From Branchiostoma floridae (Eukaryota > Chordata > Leptocardii > Amphioxiformes > Branchiostomatidae), in the NCBI RefSeq assembly GCF_000003815.2, contig NC_049984.1:21258864-21322863 (forward strand): DNA of 64,000 nt, read 5' to 3'. A program made the translations under genes and the position numbers. Within the stretch, counting starts at the first letter, position 1; the number at the start of each line of letters is the position of its first letter. The notes under the pieces were generated by a model, which ran no database searches, had not been told where the DNA came from, and worked only from the letters and a program-made list of their open reading frames with translations. Shown here one piece after another: positions 1 to 10,557 of the stretch.

Positions 1-126
1 ATCAACACATATGCCAACAGCACCTATGTCCTGGCCATGATCTGTGCTGTTCTTGTGCCCCTACTCCTAGTGTTAGCATCGACAGGTTTCCTCTTACGAT
101 CACGACCAACCAACCGGGACGGATGA
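1..126 (+). CDS. Type I receptor, end of ectodomain and transmembrane helix (partial)
   Basis: Frame 1 is open from the window edge to a TGA at 124-126. It encodes a short juxtamembrane stretch with an N-S-T glycosylation site, then about 23 hydrophobic residues (VLAMICAVLVPLLLVLAS...), then the basic stop-transfer residues RSR. This order (outside, helix, basic residues inside) is that of a type I membrane protein; the ectodomain lies upstream of the window. The frame stops nine residues after the helix, while the +1 shifted frame carries a long, clearly coding tail from 122 onward. I read this as one gene broken by a single-base change near 100-125. A splice explanation is poor because no usable donor and acceptor pair would keep the helix. 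The family of the ectodomain cannot be told. Confidence 0.6.
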   Translation: MNTYANSTYVLAMICAVLVPLLLVLASTGFLLRSRPTNRDG

Positions 127-1756
127 GGAAGAAGCAGAAGGAAGCCAGAACATTGAACCGTATGCAGTTGTCTACTCTGCCTCTACCGAACTGCAAGCAT
201 CTGCAAACAACTCACCAACAGACAGTCAACCCGCCCCTACCCAGTCATCGGCAGACAGCGAGACTATCCAGCCTTATGCAGTAGCCTACGATGAGGACCA
301 AGAGCCAAAGTCTGACATCCAGCCATATGCAGTGGCCTACAAAGACGATCAAGAGCAAGACGACAGCTGTAATATCCCACTGTATGCAGCAGGATGTACC
401 AACACACCACATGCTGCTGACGGCAACACAGATGCAGGTTCTACATCGCTGCAAAACATCACCAACCGACAGGCGGCAATGGTAGATCAACACGCCGTCC
501 AACCAGAGAATCAGTCCCCGCTAACAGATGCAGACGAAGAGCCAGAACATGTGGACGAAGAAGAGGAAAATAAGCGCAGCTCATCCAACGTCCTGTACAA
601 CCCGGCTCATGGACAGCCCGACAGTGAGGACATCACATCCAACGTCCTGTACAACCCGGCTCATGGGCAGCCCGATAGTGAGGACATCACATCCAACGTC
701 CTGTACAACCCGGCTCATGGACAGCCCGACAGTGAGGACATCACATCCAACGTCCTGTACAACCCGGCTCATGGACAGCCCGATAGTGAGGACATCACAT
801 CCAACGTCCTGTACAACCCGGCTCATGGACAGCCCGATAGTGAGGACATCACATCCAACGTCCTGTACAACCCGGCTCATGGACAGCCCGATAGTGAGGA
901 CATCACATCCAACGTCCTGTACAACCCGGCTCATGGACAGCCCGATAGTGAGGACATCACATCCAACGTCCTGTACAACCCGGCTCATGGACAGCCCGAT
1001 AGTGAGGACATCACATCCAACGTCCTGTACAACCCGGCTCATGGACAGCCCGACAGTGAGGACATCACATCCAACGTCCTGTACAACCCGGCTCATGGAC
1101 AGCCCGACAGTGAGGACATCACATCCAACGTCCTGTACAACCCGGCTCATGGACAGCCCGACAGTGAGGACATCACATCCAACGTCCTGTACAACCCGGC
1201 TCATGGACAGCCCGATAGTGAGGACATCACATCCAACGTCCTGTACAACCCGGCTCATGGACAGCCCGATAGTGAGGACATCACATCCAACGTCCTGTAC
1301 AACCCGGCTCATGGACAGCCCGACAGTGAGGACATCACATCCAACGTCCTGTACAACCCGGCTCATGGACAGCCCGATAGTGAGGACATCACATCCAACG
1401 TCCTGTACAACCCGGCTCATGGACAGCCCGATAGTGAGGACATCACATCCAACGTCCTGTACAACCCGGCTCATGGACAGCCCGACAGTGAGGACATCAC
1501 ATCCAACGTCCTGTACAACCCGGCTCATGGACAGCCCGATAGTGAGGACATCACATCCAACGTCCTGTACAACCCGGCTCATGGACAGCCCGACAGTGAG
1601 GACATCACATCCAACGTCCTGTACAACCCGGCTCATGGACAGCCCGATAGTGAGGACATCACATCCAACGTCCTGTACAACCCGGCTCATGGACAGCAAG
1701 AGAGTGAGGACATCACATCCAACGTCCTGTACAACCCGGCTCATGGGCATCACTAG
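122..1756 (+). CDS. Type I receptor, tyrosine-rich cytoplasmic tail with 18-residue tandem repeats
   Basis: Frame 2 runs from the acidic DEEEAEGS segment to a TAG at 1754-1756, about 545 residues. The first part has three near-identical motifs: IEPYAVVY (152-175), IQPYAVAY (266-289) and IQPYAVAY (317-340). An acidic linker rich in D, E and Q follows. From 584 there are 22 copies of an 18-residue unit that begins SNVLYNPAHGQ and ends DSEDIT, each with one tyrosine. No enzymatic domain is visible. The composition (acidic, disordered, regularly spaced tyrosines) suits a scaffold for SH2 or PTB proteins under the membrane; that role is inference. The same PYAVxY motif occurs in the tail of the minus-strand gene at 45566-46262. 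The tail is out of frame with the transmembrane segment, so the allele or assembly may be broken. Confidence 0.65.
   Translation, partial: DEEEAEGSQNIEPYAVVYSASTELQASANNSPTDSQPAPTQSSADSETIQPYAVAYDEDQEPKSDIQPYAVAYKDDQEQDDSCNIPLYAAGCTNTPHAADGNTDAGSTSLQNITNRQAAMVDQHAVQPENQSPLTDADEEPEHVDEEEENKRSSSNVLYNPAHGQPDSEDITSNVLYNPAHGQPDSEDITSNVLYNPAHGQPDSEDITSNVLYNPAHGQPDSEDITSNVLYNPAHGQPDSEDITSNVLYNPAHGQPDSEDITSNVLYNPAHGQPDSEDITSNVLYNPAHGQPDSEDITSNVLYNPAHGQPDSEDITSNVLYNPAHGQPDSEDITSNVLYNPAHGQPDSEDITSNVLYNPAHGQPDSEDITSNVLYNPAHGQPDSEDITSNVLYNPAHGQPDSEDITSNVLYNPAHGQPDSEDITSNVLYNPAHGQPDSEDITSNVLYNPAHGQPDSEDITSNVLYNPAHGQPDSEDITSNVLYNPAHGQPDSEDITSNVLYNPAHGQPDSEDITSNVLYNPAHGQQESEDITSNVLYNPAHGHH
584..1753 (+). 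repeat. 54-bp coding tandem array, 22 copies
   Basis: Units start every 54 bases from 584 to 1718 with no indel. Nearly all differences are a C/T change in one Asp codon (GAC or GAT), plus one silent GGG/GGA. Only the last two units carry replacement changes: QQE in place of QPD in unit 21, and the C-terminal GHH in unit 22. Because 54 is divisible by three, the other frames and the opposite strand are also open; those are shadows. Confidence 0.97.
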
Positions 1757-1955
1757 AGATACGACATCACATCCAACGTCCTGTACAACTTGGCTCACGG
1801 ACAGCATTTAAGAGTAAGACCATCACATCCAATGTCTTGTAGAACCTAGCTCATGAGTATTCCTAGAGTAACAACATCACATCCAACTCCCTGTACAACC
1901 CAGCTCGCGGACAGCCGTACAATAAGGAAATCACATCGAACGCCTTATAAAAACA
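1757..1955 (+). repeat. Decayed continuation of the 54-bp array in the 3' UTR
   Basis: Four more units follow the stop codon, at about 1772, 1828, 1882 and 1936. They keep the 54-base spacing except for one 2-base shift, and each has many substitutions. They are non-coding relics of the array, so the present stop codon arose inside a once longer array, or the array spread up to it. Confidence 0.85.
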
Positions 1956-2302
1956 GATAATGATGTCAGACAAGCGGAGCTTCATTGCTGTTGGAGAACA
2001 GCCGATGGACGATGGACAGTAGGTGGATACCCCGTCCAGTCTGGGTTGCTGAAATGACACTGAAAAATCCAAATTTGCATTTCTACAGACCCCAAACAAG
2101 AGAAATGTCTTAATGCCTTTGCAACATACTAAAAGCATAATACAAAATATCAAAACTTCTCTCAAGAATGTCCGGCTGCAGAAAATTAGAACCAGGATGA
2201 AGTTCAAAATATGATATACAAAACAATTTATTATATATGGGTGTTTCGTACAGCTGCATTGATTGATTTACTTTTGATAATGCAGAGGCCCTGTACTGTA
2301 TA

Positions 2303-2512
2303 CTGTAAATGCATTTAAGTTCGTGGAGATTTAATTTCGCGGTAGCGGGGAAGATGACTCTTCGCGGTGGTTTTAAGTTCGCGGTAACATCCTAGACTGC
2401 AATCTAGGATACCTTAATAGAAAAAAGTTCGCGGTGGTTTTAAGTTCGCGGTGAAGTGGTCACCGCAAAAACCGCGAACATTAATCCACCGCGAACATTT
2501 CTGCATTTACAG
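2303..2512. mobile_element. MITE with CTGTAAATGCA termini, copy 1
   Basis: The element starts CTGTAAATGCATTTAAGTTC and ends in the inverted form TGCATTTACAG, flanked by TA on both sides. The inside repeats the phrase TTCGCGGT several times in both orientations. A second copy lies at 53540-53747. The TA flanks suit Tc1/mariner-type target duplication. No coding capacity. Confidence 0.85.
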
Positions 2513-4400
2513 TAGCATAGATTATTGTGGCTTAATAGAATGGTTCACGCAAAAAATTAATATTTTGAATTATATCTATATAACAATAGTATCGATATAT
2601 ATGCTGACAGTTATAACATAAATAAGGAAACTAACAATATATGTGAAGTAAGGTATCAATTATTCAATTTTGCGTCATAGTCTGTCACTTAGCAACATAC
2701 ATATTAGAAAATACTTTTTTCTGTATGCTACTTAATTCCTTGAATATACGCAACTGTTAACTGCGAGATACCTAGGGCGGTTTGAGCTATTTTTATGAAT
2801 TGTACTGGAATATGTTAGAAGTCAGAATGCAGTCTGCATGATTGAAGGTCTGTTGTAATGGAATGTTTGCTTAGAATTTGTAAATTGTCCTGTGACAAAA
2901 CTGAAGAAACGATTTTGCTGTTGATGCGTACAGGATTGTGTTTTACATTTGGCTGTAACAGATACGTTAGCTTTTAAGTAAGTTTTTTGTAAAATTCGAT
3001 GTGATGTGTTCTCTATGCGATATAAACACACCACACCACAGAAAACAACACAACCAACGTAAACTATAATTACGTCACAGCGCAGAAGACGACAGTATAT
3101 AAATATAACTTTCGCGCAAAACTGGACTACTTGTGAGGTAGCCTAACATAATACGTCACATGTTACATTATTTTCTGTGCTCATTTGAGCTCAAAACCGT
3201 TCATTTTCACCGTTATGTAATTGGCAACTGTTATGTGTATATACGTATATATTAGACTCCATTACGTTTTGGGACCGCATTGTATATGTATTCACATAAA
3301 GCAGTCTGTAAACATGTAAATATTTTTCGTTTGTGACCTTATCTGAATCTGCATTTACAGTTATATGTACCACAAACATATCGATATCAGGAGGTTCAAC
3401 ATTTAACAAAATCATCAAGTTGTAAATTTATCAATGACACCAACTAAATTACTTAAGTTGACTTATTTCTGTTGTTACAGAAGGAAAGGAGCGCAATACC
3501 CATGGGATTTCATTGGACCCTTCTTGGTTTTTCATATGAAGATATAAATAAGAAGCCCAAGCAAACATGGATAGAGGACGATGTCTTAAAGTTCTAAGTA
3601 GACTAGAGGGATTCAAATATGATTGCTCGTTTAGAATGATGCGTGACATGTAAAGGCTTGGTTGTGTTTCTTATATTCATATTTCAAATACCTGAATGAA
3701 ACGTCAGTTGTTTTGTTTACATTTTCTATGCTTTTTTAAGTATATTTATGCCTCTGCCCTCCCCCGAAGTTATACATAAATATCTGTAGACACTGCATTC
3801 TACCTGAAGATAAGCGATCATATCGCAGTCACGGTAAACACATACAGAAAGCCGCCGCCACTTGGAACTCGAGTCGCATCTTCAGGAAGCGGTAACGTCT
3901 TCTCCTAGCAGGTCGGTTGGTACCGCTGCAGAGGTCGCGCGTGAGTAGGAATATCTGAAATTTGCTTAATCTGTATTGTTTTCTCTACACACTAGCTTGC
4001 GCCTCTAATTCTGAAGTAGCTTTTTTTTCATTAACAAAATGGTTTGGGCGTATCTTTTCGACAACAACAGTTACAAACCAGAAAGACTGCTTCTTGGTAT
4101 GTATTTACGTGGATTACATTAATGCGTGTAGTTGTTTATTGTCCCTAATGACATTTTACACAGAAAAATAGGTGAATCCCAAACAATATCTCAGAAAAAC
4201 ATTTCATGAACACGCATATCTTAAAAGTACACGTCAGCAACAAGCCCGGGTAATGCAGTCAAAGCTCCGTATTGATTGGATTTGTCTGCTGCTCTATGTT
4301 AACCACGGTCGTTGGCGTTTGTGTTTTTAGGGAGGAGCTGATCTGCTATTTTCAAGATATTGTTACCAGGTTTTCATACCGGTCAGGTCTTTTGCCGACC
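2513..4400. other. AT-rich non-coding stretch
   Basis: No open frame here looks coding. A short GC-richer piece at 3845-3945 has a possible plus-strand exon look (AG before 3848, GT near 3891), but no frame around it is convincing. Confidence 0.4.
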
Positions 4401-4404
4401 GATC

Positions 4405-4690
4405 GGGGGGGAATAAGGGATGAAGTCATTGGGGGAGACATGGGCGGTTAGAGGGGGAGAGGAAGTGTGGGAGGGACCGAGATTGGGAGGGAGGGAGAGA
4501 GGGTGCGAGGGAGGGGGGTGCGAGGTAGGTAGGGAGCAAGGGTGTAACGGAAGTAGGTAGCGATGGTGCGAAGGAGGAGTGAGGGTGTTAGGGAGGTAGG
4601 GAGCAAGGGTAGGAGGGAGGGAGGTAGCGAGGGAGGTAGTAAGGGTGGGGGGGGGGAGGATGAGAGGGAGGAGGGAATAGGTTTGTGGAC
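4405..4690. repeat. Polypurine low-complexity tract (GGGAGG-rich)
   Basis: An almost pure purine strand made of GGGAG, GGTAG and GCGAG words. The opposite-strand open frames of Pro, Ser and Leu are artefacts of this composition. Such tracts can form triplex or non-B DNA. Confidence 0.9.
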
Positions 4691-4749
4691 GGACATTTAT
4701 TGTACACGATGGTCTAAAAGGCCCTGAAAATCCTATCTTGTCAATCAAT

Positions 4750-7340
4750 GTCAATCAACCATTTCACTAATGGCAACAATAGCTGATTGGTTCACACCTT
4801 TGAGGGCGGGAACTAGAAATGTTTTGGTCGCACCTAGACTAGCAGAATTTTTCCCGCGAACTTCCCCATTCAAATGCACGCCTGTCTCCGCCCCAATTGT
4901 TCCCCTGTTTGCATAGTAAACAATACCCAAGCTTTCAAACCGGTCATTCCCACGATGATGCGTCTTACTGACACAGCCCACTCAGTCCTTCTTTGCTACA
5001 TTTTCGCCTATTCTGCCACCAATATTTATAAAATACCGAAACTAAGGTCATGCAAGGAAATATCAGTTTCCGACATTCCCCGGGGCCTTCACCGCGCGGT
5101 CGCCGGGGACGCGCGGAACCCGTCGCCATTTGTAAACAAAATCCGTTCTTGAACTTCTTCCCTACGTAAATCATATCTGCGCTACGCTAAACACACACGA
5201 AATTAACCGACAGAGTACGGATAGTTTGTCGATGAAGTCGACTTTCTATATATATTTTGTTTTCAAAACATATCCATGGAAGCAACACTTCCTTTGCTAC
5301 ATATTTGCGCCCTTGGTTGAGAAATGTACAGATTAAATTACCGGCTTGACTCTGGCCCTGTTTCTATAATGAACTACAGTTCGTGATTCAATACGGGCGG
5401 TAACAGACTATGCATGCACAAGCCGCTGTTTGATGTGTCGGCTTGTGTTCGACATGCATGCTTTTTGCCAGTTCTGGCGTCCTTGATAGGAAAATTGAAA
5501 TAAAAAAAATCCACATCTCTGTAAATATAAATGCAACTTGTAATAAAGCACACAATGAAAATCAAAGCCTGGGGAAGAAAGGGGATTATTTGACGAGGGA
5601 GCTGGATTAGACCGGTCGGCCCTCCAGTTTGTTTACAAACCCACGCCATGTATGAATCAATGTGCTGAATGTATTCGGCTTTTAATACGTGGTAAACTTC
5701 TGGAGTCCTTTTGCTTGAAATGGTACATTACAGAAAAGATTTGAATTTTATTAAAACACACAGAAGTAAATCAATTTAGTTAAATGTGAAGGAGGGGGGG
5801 GGGGGGTAAAGAGAGTGTTGTTGTTTGATAGCAGACCGGGTTCCTTTGTCTTGTATAAAACCGACGCCATTTCCCGTTTGTCTCCTTGTTCAAGTTTGTC
5901 ACATTACTTTACCGGCATGCATGTATTTCTAATCACAAGAGGTACAGCCCAGACGTATGTTATTCAAGCATCTTTCAACATTTCTAACTGTACAAATTCT
6001 CCCGGCCCGTGAAGCGGTCGATAATGTTTCAATTCCTCGTGCCGACACAAAGTTTTCGTGAAATTTTGTGAGAGTCTCCTAACGATCATAGGTAAGCCGG
6101 GAGATTGCATAATGCCCTACGACTGTACAGGCTGGACGGTGGTGCCCATATACAAAAAACTTGAAAACTACAGCAGTTTCTGAATCTCGTTTCCGAGGAT
6201 TGGATAAGAAATTTACTACAGAACTCGTTCAGTTAAAAATCGCGGGCAATTATCTGGCTTGAGGCGCTCAGCGAATACAATAGAAGTATTTCTCACTTAT
6301 TTGCATCTTGTATATCTTGTCTGCTTTGATTGAGGCCGACACAGCTCATTATAAGTCCCAAACAAACCCTTACAGCCATGTGCACTGTTTGAAATAAGCA
6401 CAAGCTTCATATTTTGGCCTATATCTTTTGATATTCGTGGGATTTTTCGGCGAAAACAACATGGGCCTGGAGAGCAAAACTTCGCCGCCATTTTGATGAC
6501 GTCATCTGTTCGCTCCAATCAGGCTCACGGGAAATACGGAAGGAAAATGTGAGGAAATGTGGCCCAAAATTTGGAAAATAATCTTTAATGTCACAGACAT
6601 CGGCGGAAAAGGATTGTAACTAAAAAATTATCGCTATGAACATTGACTACAGCTTCAACAAATGTTTAGTGCGTAAATTAGAAAAATATCCCTTGAGGAA
6701 AATTTGCAAAGTTCAAATTTCGGTCACCTATAGTAACCTTTCTTACGTTCGTCTAATTTGATCGGGTATTTTGAACGCAGAGTATAAGTGTCACTTTTGT
6801 ACTTGTATGAATTTGAAAATCAACATATCCTCTCTTTAAGTGATTTTTGCTGTTTCTTGACATGACCACCAAACATGCGTTATTTTGAGAAATATTTAGC
6901 AATATGTATCAGTGTGTAGACATGGACACAGGGCCGCGGTTGGCACCCCGCGGTGCCTTGGGCGGGGCAAATTACCCTGACAACGCGGACAAAAGCATAG
7001 CAACCGGACCACCGTGGTATGCGGTTGAACAATACTTGTTCCTTTTGCACGGAAATCAGCATCAAACCGATATTATTGGTATCGAAGTTATTTCAGGATT
7101 GCTCGAGCTTTCATTTTCAGTGTGTACCTAAACTTTCACAGTACTTGCTGCAATGTGGCATGTGAGATGGAGTTGTCTCATGGAAACAGACGTTGTTGTG
7201 AACAAACATCTCTTTATGTAATGTACGTCTGCGGTGCACCTCATGTTTCACATGATGTGCTATGGCTTCTATGACTAAATCATCATCCAGTTCTTATTAG
7301 TCGGTTGCCTTAACGACTGGATATGCACATAAAAGGAACG
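4750..7340. other. Unannotated stretch with GC-rich islands
   Basis: No supportable gene. GC-rich patches occur at 5080-5140 and 6930-7030. The first lies about 50 bases after a TATA-like TATTTATAAAA near 5024, so it could hold a promoter, but no first exon can be defined. Confidence 0.35.
6484..6525 (-). promoter_or_regulatory. Candidate TATA-less promoter: CCAAT box, CRE and YY1-like site
   Basis: Within about 40 bases lie GCCGCCATTTTG (YY1-type AAAATGGCGGC on the minus strand), a perfect CRE palindrome TGACGTCA, and CCAAT. The YY1-like site overlaps an ATG in good context on the minus strand, followed by an open frame of about 60 codons. This grouping is typical of housekeeping promoters, but the downstream frame has no recognisable product. 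Confidence 0.3.
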
Positions 7341-7732
7341 CGTTTCTGTGTCTGTATCTGTATCTATATAGCCGGTATAGGGCTGACGTAACAGTTGAGT
7401 TGCGCAGTAGAAGGCACAAAATACGATTATAGTGCAACTTAAAATCCTCGAAAATCTTATTTTTCCTTGAAACTTTTGGCCCAACTTAGAGACGTTTTGG
7501 GTTAGAAGGAACAGGCATGGTATAAGCTTTCCCATTTCGGTTAAAATTTGCTCAGTTTAGCAGTTTTGGTGGCGCGCGGAAGGATTTTAGTTGTTGGGTC
7601 ATACAGGAGTCAAAGGTGACACCTATGCGCTGAGACGACCGCCCTTAGGCGGGCGTCACCATCCGCGCAAAGCAGAAAAACTTGTCGAGGGCTGGGCGGG
7701 TGGGTCGTTTCAGGCTCCAGACGTAGCCGGAG

Positions 7733-7809
7733 GGCCACAGTTGGACTGACAGCTTGGCATCTCTCGGTACTGTGGGGTCAAGGGGACCAATGACTAATCA
7801 GGTTAAATA
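7733..7809 (+). repeat. Left copy of a long direct repeat (pair at 10470-10557)
   Basis: The segment from GGGCCACAGTTGGACTGACA to ATCAGGTTAAATAG recurs nearly unchanged at 10470-10557, where about 11 bases are added in the middle. The 2.7 kb between them has no clear gene. A short piece related to the 56-bp array at 10555 also lies just outside this copy (about 7348-7380). Confidence 0.85.
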
Positions 7810-8498
7810 GTATCATATTTGTCCTGAATTAGTCCTCGGCCCCTCCGTTATGAAGTGATGCGGAAATCGTCTTCCGCCTTTTTCCTCTCTGGCTTTTGGA
7901 GCCTTTCCTTTCCTGTACCCTAGTGCCTCCCTACTATGATACTTCCAAAGGTATCTAGTCGCTCCCTTCCTCTTCCTGCTTACTGTTATAAATCACTCCC
8001 TATCTTCATCCCTCTCTCGTCTTCCCATCCTTATCCTCACTCTCTCACCTATCCTCTCCCCTTGCACATCTAATCCCTTTCTTATTTGTCTCAACTTATA
8101 CCCTCACTTCATCATGCTCTTCTCTGAACTTCATAACAACGTTTACCCACTCTAATTGGCCGCAGAGCGCGCTCCGAACACTGAAAGAAAATCAATGCAA
8201 AGAATACCGATCTAAATTTCTCCACGTTACAGAAGCTGAGCGAAGACACAAAGAAATGAAAATTCTTCGTGCGCTATCATTTATCTTCTATGCGACTTCG
8301 GGAATCACGCCCATCTGTTGTCCCATAAAGGGAGCTCTCTACTGCATCTGGCAAGATCCGCAGTGTTCGACAACAACATCCTATGCACACGAACGCACAA
8401 CATGCTGCTCACTCCATTCCTCAATGCCCGTGTCCCACATACACTTTAAACAAGCCTCAGTCCGGACCAGGTCCTTGCACACTCCCGCATAGCATGTT

Positions 8499-8899
8499 AT
8501 CCAGCCTTCCGCGGAACCCCGTCGCACTGGATAAAGTCACCAGATGTCAAACAAAAGCGTACACAACTTCTAGGATCTTCCAGCTTTCCGCGGAACCCCT
8601 TCGCACTGGATGATGTCACAGCAAAATCACGAAAAGAAACAACGTGCACAATTTCTCGGATCGTCCAGCCTTCCGCGGTAACCCTTCACGCTGGATAACG
8701 TCACACCATGCTGAAAATACGACTGCACACTTTTCGGATCATTCAGCTTACTGCGGAACCCCGTCGCACTGAATGACATCCTGCCGTGCTATAAAAAAGG
8801 CGTCAGACCAAAGACGTCCTTGGTCAGACCAATCTCAAAACAGGGTTACTCGATTAGTTCCTAACCATCCAGCATCCCGCGACACCCCATCGCACTGGA
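8499..8899. repeat. Five diverged hairpin units in tandem
   Basis: Five units at 8499-8532, 8579-8610, 8664-8695, 8739-8776 and 8868-8899 share a short inverted repeat (TCCAG ... CTGGA) around a core with TTCCGCGGAA and a conserved CGCAC. In unit 4 both stem arms change together (TCATTCAG with CTGAATGA), which keeps the pairing. Most units are followed by GTCAC. The conserved fold suggests either a small structured RNA or a repeated palindromic protein-binding site; neither is proven. Confidence 0.6.
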
Positions 8900-9117
8900 A
8901 AAACGACAAGTCAAAAATCTATCACGTAAGGTAGGGGGAAAAAGACTTACAGTCCGTTCCTAGAGCCGCCGGCGGGGTTAGCTGAACCGACCGGCAGGGG
9001 CTGGGCGGTGTCGGGGACCGGAGCGCCAGTCGACCATGATCCTCTGACCGCTGTCCCTTGTAGCACTGCGCCCTGAAGCTGCCTCCTCAGGTTCCCTGGT
9101 ATTTATTTTTTCACAAC

Positions 9118-9123
9118 TTTATT
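9118..9123 (-). terminator. Possible polyadenylation signal on the minus strand
   Basis: Read on the minus strand, AATAAA is followed closely by an A-rich run (9103-9111). It could end a minus-strand transcript or be the tail of a retroposed copy. The nearby upstream minus frames (9157-10516) have no recognisable product. Confidence 0.25.
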
Positions 9124-9156
9124 CAGTACAAAGAAACATGGTTCACAAAAAAAACA

Positions 9157-10469
9157 TCACAGCCTAACAGGTTCCCTGGCGCATCTTGACCCCTCTCTGC
9201 TGCTGTTGCTTGTGCCACCAACGGGTCCCATGGCCGCACATCTGGCACGTGCATCTGGCGAGGTCGAGGGTGGCGTGTCCCGGAGCTGGGCGGTGGTGTG
9301 TCCCGCGCCCTGTTGTCGGAGCGTCAGACCTGTATGAACGACACGTGAACCATGAGACAGTGGGAAGGGACGGGCGCCCGGCAACAGGTCCGGTCCCAGA
9401 CAGACAAGTTTAAAACATACGCATCTTCACACCGCCCAGCCCCCCACAAGCGGTCTAGGGTGCCGCGAACGCGGTTAGGACTGGGCCACGCGTGTCCACA
9501 ACTCAGTCACCACGCCTTACAGGAGCACACTCATACACATGCAAACTAAAACAATGGTAGCAGAAAACCCCATACACAGCCTCGACGTTCAATCTAGGAA
9601 TGCAAAAGAAAAAAAATTCTACCTGGTCAAAAGACGGAAAATGACCAAGCTCTCTCAGCGGGGTGACATCTATTCCTGAAAACAAAGAAACCAGGGGGGT
9701 CGCCATCTTGCCTCCTGGGTCATGCCATCGTCGTCTTCTGTTCCTGCCTGAAAATATTCACGAAAATAAAAAATGACATCAAAATCTGGAAACTCTCGTT
9801 CTGCTCCACACCTCAGCATTAAATGCCAACGCCCACAGCTATCTTTTGCAGAGGATTAGAATACAAAAAACATGGCGAGGACAAACAGAATTCCAGAGAA
9901 CCACCAACTTGCCATGTGGGCACCAACTATCTGCTTGGACGTGGCTGTCGGGCCCTGCTGAAACATACACAATGTCACGAAATCACGCAAAAATCACTCA
10001 GCTCCACGCGGAACAAAACGCCAGCGTGAGCTAAAGGCGTCCTAAACTCGAACCGGCCTAGGATAAAAGGAATGAAACTGTAAAACGAGAAAATGGTGTA
10101 AGGCAGCCATCCTTCCTCGAACCGCTCAAAAGCTCATACATACGAATAAGCGAAAGAAATGCAAAACTTAAAACGATACAGCCGGCATTCAGAATTCCAG
10201 GCGCGCCAGACGGCATCCAGCACAGCAAGAAACAAGGACGGTACATGTAACTCTGCACTCCTGAAAGCACACACAGTATTTCAATACACGAGGAAAACAC
10301 AAAATGTCTCGTCAAACCTTCCGGGGAACCAACGTCCCCCGTACGCCGACCCGGCGATACCGCTAAACCCTCGAGCTCCCTTCGGCATCCAAGACCGACC
10401 TCGGCGGCGACGAGATTTTCTGCTTTGGCGGTGGAAGGCAGAGAGTGGAAGGTCCGTCGGAGACGAGGG
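9157..10469. other. GC-rich region without a recognisable gene
   Basis: Open frames of up to about 150 codons exist on both strands (for example 10058-10516 minus), but none shows a domain, a signal peptide or clear codon bias. The region lies inside the direct-repeat pair 7733-7809 and 10470-10557 and may be part of an unclassified repeat. Confidence 0.35.
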
Positions 10470-10557
10470 CCACAGTTGGACTGACAGCTTGGCATCTCTT
10501 GGTACTGTGGGGTCAAGGGTCAACCTTCGGGGACCAATGACTAATCAGGTTAAATAG
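10470..10557 (+). repeat. Right copy of the long direct repeat
   Basis: Matches 7733-7809, with an extra short segment after GGGGTCAAGGG. It runs straight into the 56-bp tandem array. Confidence 0.85.

Noticed and set aside
85-140. An intron joining the transmembrane frame to the tail frame
   Set aside because: The only GT lies inside the helix and the implied intron would be about 50 bases, so it would destroy the helix.
528-1811. Long open frames in the other plus frame and on the minus strand over the 54-bp array
   Set aside because: A repeat unit divisible by three keeps all frames free of stops; only frame 2 connects to the acidic tail with PYAVxY motifs and shows silent-site variation.
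4383-4754. Pro/Ser/Leu-rich minus-strand frames
   Set aside because: Low-complexity polypurine tract.
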